A stretch of 64,000 bases of DNA, from contig OU015500.1 of assembly GCA_907164885.2 (NCBI GenBank), positions 50,375,033-50,439,032 of the forward strand. The letters are read 5' to 3'. Origin of the DNA: Dolomedes plantarius (Eukaryota > Arthropoda > Arachnida > Araneae > Dolomedidae). A program made the position numbers and the translations under genes. This document shows, piece after piece, positions 48,621 to 60,580 of this stretch. Position 1 is the first letter of the stretch, and each line of letters opens with the position of its first letter. The notes beneath the pieces were generated by a model. The model searched no databases and was not told where the DNA came from. It saw nothing but the letters and a program-made list of their open reading frames with translations.

Positions 48621-49855
48621 TCTCTGTTTAATAACTGACAAATATACAACATAGAGCAACGGGGAACAGTTTCTAGATTAAGCGCTTGTCTTTGCATTCC
48701 AGGAAATAGGTGTTATGAAAACACCTTCAGAAGTAGGTCAGGTTCCTTGTCGTCACTCACTTTTAATATCAGGCCATTAGCCTTTAAATAAAAATCTCAC
48801 CAATGTAAAAAGCTTTCAAGTTACAAAAAATAATTGAAAAGGTTTGTAATTTCACCTGAAGTGAACCGACATACTGTTGAATCCATAATAATTAAGGGAA
48901 GTGCAATTCAAACAAGGCAACAAGTCAACCCTGATTAAGGTGTAATTTCAAATAATAACAACATTAATTTAATCAGCATAACATGCATAATAATCCAAAA
49001 AGTATGTATTCAATACCTTGTAAAGATTTAAAAGTTTAATGAGGAGAAAAAATGTGAAAATATTTTAACCTCCGAACCTATACACACACATACTGTCGAA
49101 ATAGTTACAATTTTTGATATTAGATGGCGGAACGATACCCTTACCTTGACTACTCGCTTATACGGAAAGCGAGAACAATTTAGTTTAAGAAGAAGTCGCT
49201 TTTTTCTTTTTTTGAAATCGCTGTTCTTTTTACTTCGTATTTTATTCTTCATGTAGTCATCTTATTATTATTCATACATCATTGAAAAATAATTAAAAAT
49301 GCCAGTCTACGTTCGATTTATTCATATGTGTAAAGTTATTTAACCAGTAGTTTTAAAATGTAATCTACAACCTATGGAACAAAGGTAAGCCTAAATTCTC
49401 ATTCTTTATATCCTATTCTTCAAGTATTCTTCACATGCACATACATGCATTTCTGAGGAAAAGAAATATTGTCATTACTCAAAATGACATGTATTTCATT
49501 TTAGAGATCCTATTTTGTTTAAAACGTAATCACATCAAAGCAAAAATACTCTTCATTATAAGACCGAACTTCATACGCCATCTTAGTCCTTCTCTGTAAG
49601 CTCATATTTTTAACGAAAACTAGATTAGGTTTTCGAGACTAAATAATCCGGAAGTAAGAAGAAAATTTTATTTTACCCGGTTTGATAAGTCTGTTATGCC
49701 AAATGTTAGAGACTGGGATAAATATCAGTGGGGAAAATCAGACTACGGATTACTTTTGAAATCTGTCAGATGCAGATGAGTGTTAGTTAAACTTTTATCA
49801 TGCTGCGGGAGACAGAGATATAATATAACATTAATTTTCAATAGAAGGATTAAAA
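48621..49855. other. No supported gene
   Basis: AT-rich. A Lys/Arg-rich 74-codon minus frame at 49028-49252 is low-complexity. Confidence 0.4.
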
Positions 49856-50104
49856 CTTTTTTTACAATTTAATTTTCAGTTTGAGTAAGTATATTTTTTA
49901 ATAGTTTGTTTTAGTCCGACTTTGACTGTTGCGTAAATTAAAAAGGGGGATAAAAATGCTTATTTCAGGACATCGAATTAGTTCCTAAAATTAATTTACC
50001 ACAAATTTGTAAAACTATTATATGAACAACTAGCAGAAAACCCGTACTTCGCTACGGAGTACAGTCAAATTAAATACAACGGTCAATGTGTGCAATCAAT
50101 GCCA

Positions 50105-50130
50105 AATATATATATATATATATATATATA
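50105..50130. repeat. (TA)n left of the LTR-like segment
   Basis: About 26 bp of TA. The matching tract on the other side is 50689-50728. Confidence 0.9.
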
Positions 50131-50685
50131 TGTCAAAACACAACTGAACTGTCAAAATATAGTTGAGAAGTACGGGAAATAAAATAATAAGAATCTAACA
50201 TTTCATTTACAAAGCGCGCGTATTTTTCAGTGGGGAATCATCCTTTAAAAACGACTTTAGCGGACAGCGAAGAATTCTAGGCGAGAGGATTTATTTTTAG
50301 AAAGGTACAGGTCTTTGGGCGCGAAGTTAAATTGTACGATCAACAATACTAAGGGTCCAGATGACCAAGGTTGAGGTCTGCACATGCCCCGTGCAGCAGG
50401 AGCTCGGAGGAAATTAAGTTTTGGCGATAGATTGGATGGAAATTTCGTTGAGAGAGGAAGTGCCTGGCAGAGTGAAGCCTACCCGGCAGTCGTGCCGGGT
50501 AGGTCGACAAAATGGCTACGGGAAATAGATTACCCTGGATCACTGGTAAAATCGTGAGAATCAATAAATAAGAAATTTATAGTAATTGGACTACTTCCTT
50601 CATGGCCTTCCACTCGCCCAGTTATTTAATGCAGGTATTGACTGCATAAGATCGATTTAAACACCGGAGCAAAACACGCTCCGTG

Positions 50686-50688
<3 letters not shown>
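50131..50688 (+). mobile_element. Putative solo LTR inside (TA)n (558 bp)
   Basis: Begins TGTCAAAACACAAC and ends CTCCGTGTCA, with TA repeat directly outside both ends. The 3' part (AATCAATAAATAAG, CACTCGCCCAG, TTGACTGCA, GATTTAAACACCGG) is paralleled by 59218-59792 (GATTAATAAACG, CACTCGCCTGAGG, CTGACTGCAACG, GATTTAGACCAG). A perfect 11-bp hairpin lies at 50478-50503. TG/CA ends, the length and a possible polyadenylation signal suggest an LTR. The TA context hides any target duplication. Confidence 0.5.

Positions 50689-50728
<40 letters not shown>
50689..50728. repeat. (TA)n right of the LTR-like segment
   Basis: About 40 bp of TA. Confidence 0.9.
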
Positions 50729-50731
<3 letters not shown>

Positions 50732-51327
50732 CTAAGAATTTTTCAAAAATCTCTCTTAGTGCACCCATACACTATAAGAAGAATCGCCATGCAAAATTTT
50801 AGCCCTTTAAGTCCAGTGGTTTGGTCTGTGCGTTATATGTCAGTCAGTCAGTCAATCAGTCAATTACGGAACTGTTTTATATATAGAGAGAGAGATTTGA
50901 ATAAACGAACGTTTATCACGACTGGAATATTTATTTCGTTCTCTTAATATTGTTATAAATATATTAATAAGGGAAAATGTTTTATTAATATATTCTAATA
51001 CAAAAATTATGCATTGTCTTATCGTTAATAATTTCTTTTACAATATAATTTTCAATTTAAGTAAGTATATTTTTTAATGGTTTGTTTTATCCCGAATTTG
51101 ACTGTTGCGTAAATTACCAAGGAGGATAAAAATGTTTATTTCAGGACATCGAATTAGTTCCAAATTTGCAAAACTATGATATGAAGAATTTGAATAAATG
51201 AACGTTTATCACGACTTGAATATTCATTTTGTTCTCTGCATATTCTTATGAATATATTAATACGGATAAATGTTTTAATAATATATTCAAATATACAAAT
51301 TATGCATTGTCTTATCATTAATAATTA

Positions 51328-52343
51328 AATTTATTGTTAAAGGATGAATTTGTTTAAAGCCTTTACAAAAATAATGTCAAATCCGGCTTTTGAAACCAAT
51401 AATGGCTTCTGTATGCGGTTTTTCGAAATTGCTTTCCTATTATTGTAGATAAATATTTGAATTTATATTATGTAAAGGGAGTACGATTTTAACGTTTAAA
51501 ATATGGAAATTGTATTATGTGCATTTCCTCATATATCTTTAAAAGGACTCGTAATATTAAAATCACGACACAGTTTCGAAATCTTTACAAAAATTTCCTT
51601 TGGGAAACAAATGGCGCTTTTAGTGTTGCAATTTATTAACAATTGTATTCATTTACTGTTGTTGTTAATTGCAATGCCTGATAGCTAAGTTTATTAAAAT
51701 CTGACTTATAATGCAACAATAGAAATATTTTCATTACAATTCGAGAACAATTAAACCGTGGTAAGCTGTCTATCTAGATCTTTCGAAGAATTTACTGATC
51801 TTTTCAGCTAATTAAACGGAAATTCATGCTGTGTAAAATGTCCCTAACAAGTAAAAATGTTAAATAATTTTTTGGGTGGATTCGTTAAAAATCTTATTTA
51901 ATGCATGAAGTTGGAATGACGATGTTCTAGAATAACAGGAACCTTGTCATTCGATTTTAAAATCATATAAAACTCATATTTTTAACTTTTTTATTTTTAA
52001 TTGCATACATGCATTAACGACATTATATGGTAATAAATTTCGCAAAAGAAATTCAAAATCTGGTGAATAACAAAAATTGTGTTGCCAAAAGCTCCCTTGT
52101 CCCATCTCAAAACAGTAAGGAGTCGTTACTTCAAATTTTTGAGTTACACATAACGGGAATAGGTTGAAAGTTAAAATTACGTCAAAATACATTAATTTTC
52201 GTCTAATTCATCGCAAACTGTGAATAGGAGATGATCCAGTAGACTCTCACTAACGTAGATCTATCAAAAGGTTGCAATCTAAAGGGAACAGGGAAGGAAT
52301 CAATCAGACCGAAAACTGATTCAAAGAACTATCTTTCCAAGTT
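51328..52343. other. No supported gene
   Basis: AT-rich. Short isolated frames (51503-51688, 51974-52192) lack motifs. Confidence 0.4.
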
Positions 52344-52485
52344 GCATACTTTTATGTTGTTGTTTGTTATTTCTAATGCCCCGTGGCTGGGAGTATTCCA
52401 AACCAAGTCCATATAGGTTAGCGGGCTAAGAGTTGCGGCTCGGATTTATAATGGCACCACATGGATCGAAATCCGATTTAGCCAG

Positions 52486-52617
52486 GTGCCACCTCAATTT
52501 TGACCGACCTTCTCCAGAGGTGACATCTGGGGGATAGTACTGTGGAATTTCGTGCCACCTCAATTTTGACCGACCTTCTCCAGAGGTGACATCTGGGGGA
52601 TAGTACTGTGGAATTTC
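52486..52617 (+). repeat. Identical 66-bp tandem duplication across a SINE/LTR junction
   Basis: Copies 52486-52551 and 52552-52617 show no difference. Each has 55 bp of SINE (from GTGCCACCTCAATTTTGACC to GATAGTAC) and the first 11 bp of the LTR (TGTGGAATTTC). It therefore arose after the LTR inserted. Confidence 0.95.
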
Positions 52618-53492
52618 CTCCCCTCGAAGCCGGGGCTGTGTGAATTTCCTCTCCAGGAATCCTTCCCACCAACGGTGTGAGCGGATAATGCAATCAGCTG
52701 GCCGGGGAGCAGATGGTGTAACCAATTTCAACAGAGTGGTGCCGTTGTATCTACGGACTAGACACTTCTGGACCAAGAGGGAAAATCCCTGTCATGTTCA
52801 TCGATATGATAGTTATCGATATTTTATCGATATGTGAATTCAAGGAATTTTGCGCACGAAACCCAGGACCGACGAATAGGGGCGAACTACGCAATAGCGG
52901 AAATTTGCTTCCCTCCCGCCAGTGAGAAAACTTATAAAAATAAAGGGCAGAAGATCCTAGACCCTAGAGGATGATGCTGGAGCTTATGCTGAGTGATCTT
53001 CGAGTGTTGGACTCTGAGAGGTTTTCCGGAGGTGAAAAGTGAAAGGAGATTTTTTCTCTCGGATTTTTGGATAGGTTCTAAAACGGCAAAACTTGTTTTG
53101 AGAAACCTGAGAGCGACAAGCTCTGTTCACGGATAACCATCCCTGGATAACGATCTTCAGAATATTTAGCCGATAGCTCGGGCTGATATTTGCGGACTGT
53201 CTTCACCCTTCCGTGTTCCGAATTTTGATTGTGAGAACTTGTCAAACTGATACCAGAGGTGTAGTGTGTGAGCTCTACTCATTTTTCCTGAACTGTAAAT
53301 CATTCTTGTGAACTCTACTCATCTTTTCCCTAATTGTATATTGTGTTAATTCCCTGTACCTAACCAAGAGCACTTAAAAAAGTGTATTTTAATTTAATTA
53401 ATTGTTAGTCTGGCTGATAATTTAACTTCACGAATCCTGTGACACGCGCTACCTTCAATACAACTCTAAAGTCCCAGGTAAAATACGCTACA
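52607..53492 (+). mobile_element. Solo LTR, second family (886 bp)
   Basis: Begins TGTGGAATTTCCTCCCC and ends AAATACGCTACA. GTAC is duplicated at 52603-52606 and 53493-53496. A TATA-box-like ACTTATAAAAATAAAGG lies near 52930, which supports the plus orientation. GC content is above its surroundings. Only the last bases resemble the other LTR family. No internal part is present. Minus-strand frames at 52426-52776 are translations of the SINE and the duplication. Confidence 0.8.
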
Positions 53493-53668
53493 GTACCATC
53501 TCACACACTCTTTGGCCTCATAGAAAGACTTTCCACTATACGGATTTAATTTGCCTATATCGTGGACAAAGAGGTATTTAATGGCGCTTGTCGGGATTCG
53601 ATACAAGCAACCTCAGCATAAAAGCCGACACGCTACCACAAAGCTACCTTGGGCCCGCATACTTTAAT

Positions 53669-54782
53669 AGATTTGATGGTCAACAATTGCTGATAACATG
53701 CATTAGGTGACATGATAAGTTTTACGTTAAAATTAAGTTTTATAATGAAAGTTATAAACGTTTTAGGTATTTTTGTTATGCAAAAATCGGTTTGTAGTCT
53801 GTAAATTCAAGGCACGGTTGAAAAATCAATCCGAAATTCTGGAAAAAGATCTATTTTAGAATTTTAGGAACTATAAATTGATGAACAAGTTTAATTTTAG
53901 GAATCAATTACACTTCTGGTGCAGATCTGTTTGAGTCATAACAATGGTACTTTCCTGCAAAGGAAAAAAAATTAGAAATGGACCCCTTAAAAAAGTTATT
54001 TTTATTATAAATCATTTACAGAATAAATAAATCTGTATTTTGCACTTCAATAAATTATTTGCTTGAGTATTATCAACAGAGAAAATCCTTCATATTTCCC
54101 GAGCTAATATTCTTCCATTTTCATCGTTACAAATATTTTATTTCCTAAATAAATCTATGAAAATTATGATTACCTATTTCTGTATTGGCTTGATAAGTAA
54201 AATATGCTTTATGAGTTATGTAAGATAAGAGGCGGCGTGCTTATTACATTTGCATATTTTGAAAGGAAAGTTACTCTGAAATGTATAAAACTAAGCCATG
54301 CAAAAGAATAGCTGGTTCTCGTGTGAGTACTAAAGTAGTTTATTCCTGCCATTAAAAATACACTGTAGGGAAAAATAAACTATGCTCTTTAAATATTCAA
54401 GAAAATTTTAAGACTATCAACATGTTTGGATTGTACTTTATTAAAGAGTACAAAAATAATAGATTTTTATATATATTTTTTTAAATCTCAAACGGTGAAA
54501 GAATCATATATCGATAGCATACTTGGGAGATTCACTATCTTTTAAATCCCTTTTTATTGGTCTCAAGTGAGAAATTCAGTAACTTCTTAATTTTCTGCCC
54601 TAATTTTGCTAAAGGCGACATTATTCAAGATTATTTGTAAGTTATTATACGTATATTGTTACACTAAATTATCAGAAATTACAAAACATTTTTTAAACGG
54701 AAATAAATAAATTAATAGATCTTAATATATCAACTAAATGTTTATACTCTCAGAGTAAAATTGAAATAAATATAATGGTAAG
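53669..54782. other. No gene seen
   Basis: AT-rich without notable frames. TGGACCCCTTAA near 53978 resembles an end of the TTAA-flanked MITEs, but no partner end was found. Confidence 0.4.
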
Positions 54783-54784
54783 TA

Positions 54785-55669
54785 CAGGGTGGTCATAAAA
54801 AAAACTTATATATGGACCACTAGCGGCCGTTCCATTCAACCGATCGAGATGAGATTTCAGGTATAGTTATTCAGAGGTACGAGCTCGGTATTTTTTGAAC
54901 GGCAGCAAAGTGGCGCTCAAGGTTACGGTTGTAGGTACAGAAACTCGAAATTTTCGAATGGCAATGCCCAATTTTTCCCGTCTGAGCATGAAAACCAGCT
55001 TGAAAAATAGGTCTGGTTCTATCCTCCAGCGGGCGACCTTGAGAACGCGACATATAGCCCCCCCAAGCTGTGTTTCTGCTTGAAAAAACGCTCGTGTGGC
55101 CGTAGTCTTAAAATGCTCAGCGCATGCGAAAACCCCAAATAGCGTTGGAACTATACGTGTATCACAAAAAATGGATGCGTAATGCACGCACAAAAACAAC
55201 TCTGCGAACGGCCTGCAAAAACACGATCGAGGCACACGGAGAAAATTTGCGTATGAAAGAGGTAAGACACCAATCACTGATGAAAACACAGATAGGACAA
55301 AAGAAAACTTTTATTTGGATTACACATTTTCCACATAGGTGCCATCATCATGTTATTGTTGGCCTTTCGCAAAGCTGTTTTTTGTGCGTGCATAACGCGT
55401 CCGTTTTTTGTGATACACGTACCGTTCCAACGCTTTTTAGGGTTTTCGCATGTGCTGAGCATTTTGCGATTAGAAAAAGTGGGCGTTGCCATTTGAAAAT
55501 TTTGAATTTCTATACCTATAACCGTAACTGTGAGAGCCACTTTGCTGCCGTTCACAGAATCCCGAGCTCACACCTCTGAATAACTATATCTGAAATCTCA
55601 TTTCGATCGAATGAACGAAATAGCCGTTAGAGGCCCATATATCGGCAAAGTTTTTTTATGACCACCCTG
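54785..55669. mobile_element. Long foldback (palindromic) element flanked by TA (885 bp)
   Basis: Ends CAGGGTGGTCATAAAA and TTTTTATGACCACCCTG, with TA at 54783-54784 and 55670-55671. Almost the entire element is an imperfect inverted repeat with arms of about 390 bp: for example ATGCTCAGCGCATGCGAAAA near 55113 pairs with TTTTCGCATGTGCTGAGCAT near 55444, and GTATCACAAAAAATGGATGC near 55159 with CGTCCGTTTTTTGTGATAC near 55400. The unpaired centre is about 90 bp. TA duplication suggests the Tc1/mariner supergroup. The frames on both strands are mirror images of each other and not genes. Confidence 0.85.
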
Positions 55670-55679
55670 TAGAACATAG

Positions 55680-56480
55680 TTATGATATAGATATTATTGT
55701 AAGGTCAGAAAGAGCAGTAAAAGAAGCTTTTCAGCCATCGAATCCTCCGCTACAAATATGGGCGTCACTGTCAATGAGGATAAAACTAAATTTATGGGAT
55801 GCTCACTCTCCATGGTAAACTATAACAACCCTTCGTGCATTGAGGCTTACACCTTTGAAAAGGTTGATGAATTTAAATACCTTGGAACTATAATTAATGA
55901 CAAAAATAAACTAAGAGCTGAAATTCATAACAGAATCAAAATGGCTAATAAATGTTTCTGTAGGCTGGGAAGACATTTGAGATCTAATCTTATCAGTCGC
56001 AAAACTAAATTAAGAATTTATAAGACACTAAAACTACCTGTTTTACTTTATGCAAGAGAAACATGAACCTTGAACATAGACACGCAGCGATCACTGGACA
56101 TGTTTGAGAAAAAAATCCTCAGTGCTATCTTTGGCCCAGTGTAGGAAGAGGGTCGTTGGAGAACCAGATATAAATTTGAACTGTATAGGCTTTATGGGCA
56201 ATCACAAATAACACAAGTCATCCGTAGTAATAGATTAAGAAGGCTTGGCCATGTTTGGAGAAGCTCGGAAGATAATCCCACTAAGATCTTGAGATTTAAA
56301 AAACCTGAGGGATCCCGAGCTAGAGATAGACAACCGACTAGATTGTTAAAGGGCGTAGAAAAAGACTTAAAGACTTTGAAAGTTAAAAATTGGAGTGTAG
56401 TCGACGCAGACTAAAGACGCTGATGGGAGCGCGTGGTTGAGGCAGCCAGGACCTATAGGGAGCTGTTGTGCTTGTGAAGA
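55680..56480 (+). pseudogene. Non-LTR retrotransposon reverse transcriptase, 3' fragment
   Basis: The reading begins YDIDIIVRSERAVKEAF, changes frame, and continues GVTVNEDKTKFMGCS, then VDEFKYLGTIINDKN, NRIKMANKCFCRLGRHL and KTKLRIYKTLKLPVLLYA. These are the thumb and C-terminal region of LINE reverse transcriptases. After a stop at 56064 it continues with FEKKILSAIFGPV, RLRRLGHVWR, and EKDLKTLKVKNWSVVDAD. At least three stops and one frame change are present. The catalytic palm is missing. The fragment starts within a few bases of the foldback element, so its 5' side was lost by truncation or by that insertion. Clade not assigned. Confidence 0.75.
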
Positions 56481-57583
56481 AGAACAACATAGTTGTTGAC
56501 ATATAATTTGACTATTGCAGTCAACTTAAAATTCAGTATTTTTATGACTTTGTTATATTACACTTTAAATTTAATTTTAATATTAATTAATATTTAAGAG
56601 CTAAACTTTGAAACTTTTTAAAAGGGAATACTCTTTGATCTTGAAGATATATGTTTCTAGAAATAGATGTTCTCTATAGTTGGTTGATTTTGGAATTTAG
56701 TATTTAAAATGAACATCCTGAAAAATATTTCTGTACATTGGAACAAAAAGGGCCAGAGTTCATTTCAATCAAATGTCACTTCATCAATGTCAGAACATCA
56801 GTGTCAGTTTAAGCCGACAATGGACCTTCAGATTGACAAAAATATGTCCCCAAAACAATTTTTTTTCTTTCAGAAAATGATTCTGCAACTCATCAGCTTT
56901 AAATAAAAAAGTATGTTGATCCGATCATTATTAACCGAGTTAAAAGAATTTTTTCAAACGTAAACACAGGAAATGTTAGTCAAATTAAAACTCTAAATGC
57001 CATTTTCTCAAAACAAGTTTTCATGTCGTTTCGGTAAGCTCAAAATGTTCCATGCTTCATAATTTTTCTTCAATTTTCATAAAATTTAATAAAATGATTA
57101 TTTATATATGTTAGAATAAAACTTAGTAATCAATTCATTATACTATTTTAAAACAGCTTAAGATTTTTACAATAAAAAATTTTTTTTTGATAAAATTTTG
57201 CATAAAATGACCTATTTTAATCGATTTCTTTTCTAGTTTTTATAAATATGACTGTAAATCAAATATTGCTACTAACTTTTATTATAACTATATAAAACTA
57301 GCTTAAAAGAGAAAATTGGATATCTGAGACAAAAATTAATGCGCATGGAGCATTTTTAAATAGAGCAATTAACAAACTGATTTTAATTAATATCTTAATT
57401 GATTACACTTTGATTTTTTTTTAAATTTAGAATTTCCATCTCTAAACAACACTATATAAGTATAAAAAATTTCATAGCAATTCGTTAATAAATAAAAAAA
57501 AAGTTTTTCATGGTCCAATGTCGTCTTAAGGATTTTTACAAATCTTAGGACATTTGCCCTTCTGATTGGCCCTTTTGATAATT

Positions 57584-57584
<1 letters not shown>
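56481..57584. other. No gene; possible third TTAA-type MITE
   Basis: AT-rich. GGTCCAATGTCGTCTTAAGG at about 57510-57530 and GCGCATGGAGCATTTTTAAA near 57341, with CTCAAAATGTTCCATGCTTC near 57039 in opposite sense, resemble parts of the palindromic elements at 15030 and 44849. I could not fix the left end. Confidence 0.3.

Positions 57585-57618
<34 letters not shown>
57585..57618. repeat. (TA)n microsatellite
   Basis: About 34 bp of TA, immediately left of a pogo-like hairpin element. Confidence 0.9.
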
Positions 57619-57621
<3 letters not shown>

Positions 57622-57707
57622 CAGCCGGTTCCGGTTAATCGGACCAGTCTGTTATTAGGACCAAAATGATCGCATCCCGATGTGGTCCGATTAACCGGAA
57701 TCCACTA
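57622..57707. mobile_element. Pogo/Tigger-like miniature element (86 bp)
   Basis: CAGCCGGTTCCGGTTAATCG and GACCAG at the left, and on the other strand TAGTGGATTCCGGTTAATCG and GACCA at the right, form a near-complete hairpin with a loop of about 35 bp. TA lies at 57620-57621 and 57708-57709. The GGATTCCGGTTAATCGGACC type of terminus is known from pogo/Tigger elements. It sits at the edge of a TA tract. Confidence 0.75.
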
Positions 57708-57709
57708 TA

Positions 57710-59122
57710 TGTATATATACCGTCAAGTTTTAGATTTGATAGCGATTCAGTGAAAAAATCTAAAATTTCTTGTTTTTTTAACCGACTTTTTTAGATGAAA
57801 TCATTAATTATGAGCTTTTTGTTTTAGTACGTGTTCTCATGGGTCTTCTACATGTTTTCGTCACTAAATATCTCAGTATATCCCGCCAAAGCTTAAAAGG
57901 CCCTAAAGCAATAACACTTAATTAGATTTTTTAAACCCTCTTTTGATATAATTTATGAAGAGAGAAGTTAATTAAAAGTAAAAAACTTACATGGTAGTTT
58001 TCTTATTGTAGTTAATGCTCATTAAAATGCAAAGAAATGAATTAAATTAAATCTAATAAAAAGTCTTTAGAGACAAACTGGTTAGCTTAAAGGTATTGAT
58101 AAGCTAACATGTTCGCTCAAAAGCCAAACAATAATCTAAATCACTGGAAAAAAAATCTGTATGCTTTAAAATCTAAAGAGATAATTAAAAAATATCATTA
58201 CTAACGTAAAAATTTATTTCTGTTCTTACCTTTTGAACAAATTTTTCAATCTTCTAACAAAAAATAAAGGTTTTTTTCGTAATTTCCAGAATTGAAAGTA
58301 AATATTGTTCTACTAAATGATTTCATATGAATTGGATGCCTTTTTTCTTTTTAATTAAATACACCCTGTTACTTTTTTAATTATAAAACGTTGCTATACA
58401 TTTAATTTTTCTCCAGTCACGCAATGTTGAATTCTTTCCTAAACCAATTATTTTTTTCAGTCCTTATTGAAGCAATATAAAACATTGTTTGCACTGTAAG
58501 GGATTTTCATGTCGTGAAATTAAGTTGAAAAAAATATTGTGATAACTAGAAAAGTTAGAAAGGAAATAAAATAGTTTCAAGGAATGTCACAAGTTAGCAA
58601 TTAAAAGCTTTTATATATATCCTTTAAAAAAATGAAAAATAAATGGAAGAACGAATTTTCAATCTAAAATCCAATTATATACGATCGGAATTAAGTTAAA
58701 ATCAATTATAGTACTTTATAAGTTAAAAATTACTTTTAGTTTTGAATGCTTTTTTCTGAAGCTTTTTACATATTGCCGAAATTTTTTAATCAAATAAATT
58801 TCTTAATAAAAAGGCCGAAGTAAATTTCTTATGAAAGGATTGTCTCAATTCATTAACAAAGCAAATATGAAAATTAGAAGAAAAATTTTCATTCACTTTT
58901 TCCTTAGTATGCTAGGAAATAGTTTTTAACATTTCCTACTCATATATTTAAAAATGTTTCGTTTATGAATGAACATATATATTCAGCGATACAGTAGGTT
59001 GTGGAAACAGACTTTTCTTGGACATCTATACGCCTAAAAACATTTGTATAACTTTTGTTAAATTTACGAACAAAATATTATCTATAAAGTTTTATCAATG
59101 GCTGCAAATATTCATCTCCCTT

Positions 59123-59133
<11 letters not shown>
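57710..59133. other. No gene seen
   Basis: AT-rich with no useful frames, ending in a CT-rich run (CTCCCTTTCTCTCTCT) before the TA tract. Confidence 0.4.

Positions 59134-59217
<84 letters not shown>
59134..59217. repeat. (TA)n microsatellite
   Basis: About 84 bp of TA. Confidence 0.95.
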
Positions 59218-60070
<853 letters not shown>

Positions 60071-60074
<4 letters not shown>

Positions 60075-60345
60075 AGCTCTTCTTTTGCTAACAAGGCAAG
60101 CTTCTGGTTACTTAATAACGGAAGATCAACATGACATTATACTTAAAACGATAACAACAGTTTTATTTGAGGAATATAGAAAACACTTAGCGGCTGGCCG
60201 TCAACGTACAACCGCCATCCATTACACATCGCTCTCTCTCTCTTACCATATTGCAGTGCGCATGCGCTTACATTCTTCGTGCGGTCTGTTACATGCTGCC
60301 ATCTATATTAACATAGAAAATTGCTTACATTCGGGCATCCTGACA
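60071..60345 (-). repeat. Probable 3' LTR of the gypsy element (275 bp)
   Basis: On the minus strand it begins TGTCAGGATGCCCGAATG at 60345 and ends GAAGAGCTAACA at 60071, directly against the TA tract. It has AATAAA near its end and CGCATGCGCACTGC in the middle. It lies 235 bp downstream of the pol stop. The 5' LTR is outside the window, so the limits are inferred from TG/CA ends and position. Preceding GAATTGAGGGCAATTC is a poor polypurine tract. Confidence 0.6.
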
Positions 60346-60580
60346 GAGAATTGCCCTCAATTCGTACTTATAACACTACTAAAAATACAACTTAAACATT
60401 TGGAAATATAAACAATGTGCTAAAAAAACAAAAATAATATATGGTCTTCAAAGTCTTTTGGATAATGTCCTAATTGAGTCCTTCTTAGAGTTCAAGAGTT
60501 CTTGGGTAAAATTTAAAAAAGAATAAAAATTATATTACCTGATCTTTGGAGGTTGTTACCTGGTGATGATTTGAACTAAG
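60346..60580 (-). other. Untranslated region between pol and the 3' LTR
   Basis: AT-rich, no reading frame. No envelope gene is present between pol and the LTR. Confidence 0.6.

Larger units (their letters stand above)
50030..50895 (-). mobile_element. Non-autonomous Helitron containing (TA)n and an LTR (866 bp)
   Basis: On the minus strand it starts TCTCTCTCTATATATAAAAC and ends with hairpin CCGTA-GCGAAG-TACGG, seven to eight bases, and CTAG. Insertion is between A (50029) and T (50896) without target duplication, proven by the empty site in the neighbouring copy 2. The 5' region has a GACTGATTGACTGACTGAC repeat. The interior is taken up by (TA)n and an LTR-like segment (50131-50688), leaving about 240 bp of Helitron proper. 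Confidence 0.85.
49856..51327 (+). repeat. Tandem duplication of about 300 bp, first copy interrupted
   Basis: Copy 1 is 49856-50029 plus 50896-51033. Copy 2 is 51034-51327. Shared blocks in order include GTAAGTATATTTTTTAAT, GACTGTTGCGTAAATTA, TTTCAGGACATCGAATTAG, TTTGAATAAA-x-GAACGTTTATCAC and TATGCATTGTCTTATC. Copy 1 holds an 866-bp Helitron. Copy 2 reads straight across the same point (51188/51189). Confidence 0.9.
52356..53656 (-). mobile_element. tRNA-headed SINE, family S1, split by an LTR
   Basis: Target duplications GCATACTTTTAT (52344-52355) and GCATACTTTAAT (53657-53668) match at 11 of 12. On the minus strand the head is AGGTAGCTTTGTGGTAGCGTG, followed by a degraded B box (TATCGAATCCCG), GTGGAAAGTC, the GGTCGGTCAAAATTGAGGTG block and a tail AACAAACAACAAC. 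It is the same family as 10058 and 18586. The body is interrupted by the 886-bp LTR at 52607-53492. Confidence 0.85.

Noticed and set aside
54867..55579. Open frames of 140 and 151 codons on opposite strands
   Set aside because: They are reverse images of each other within the two arms of the foldback element. No protein motif.
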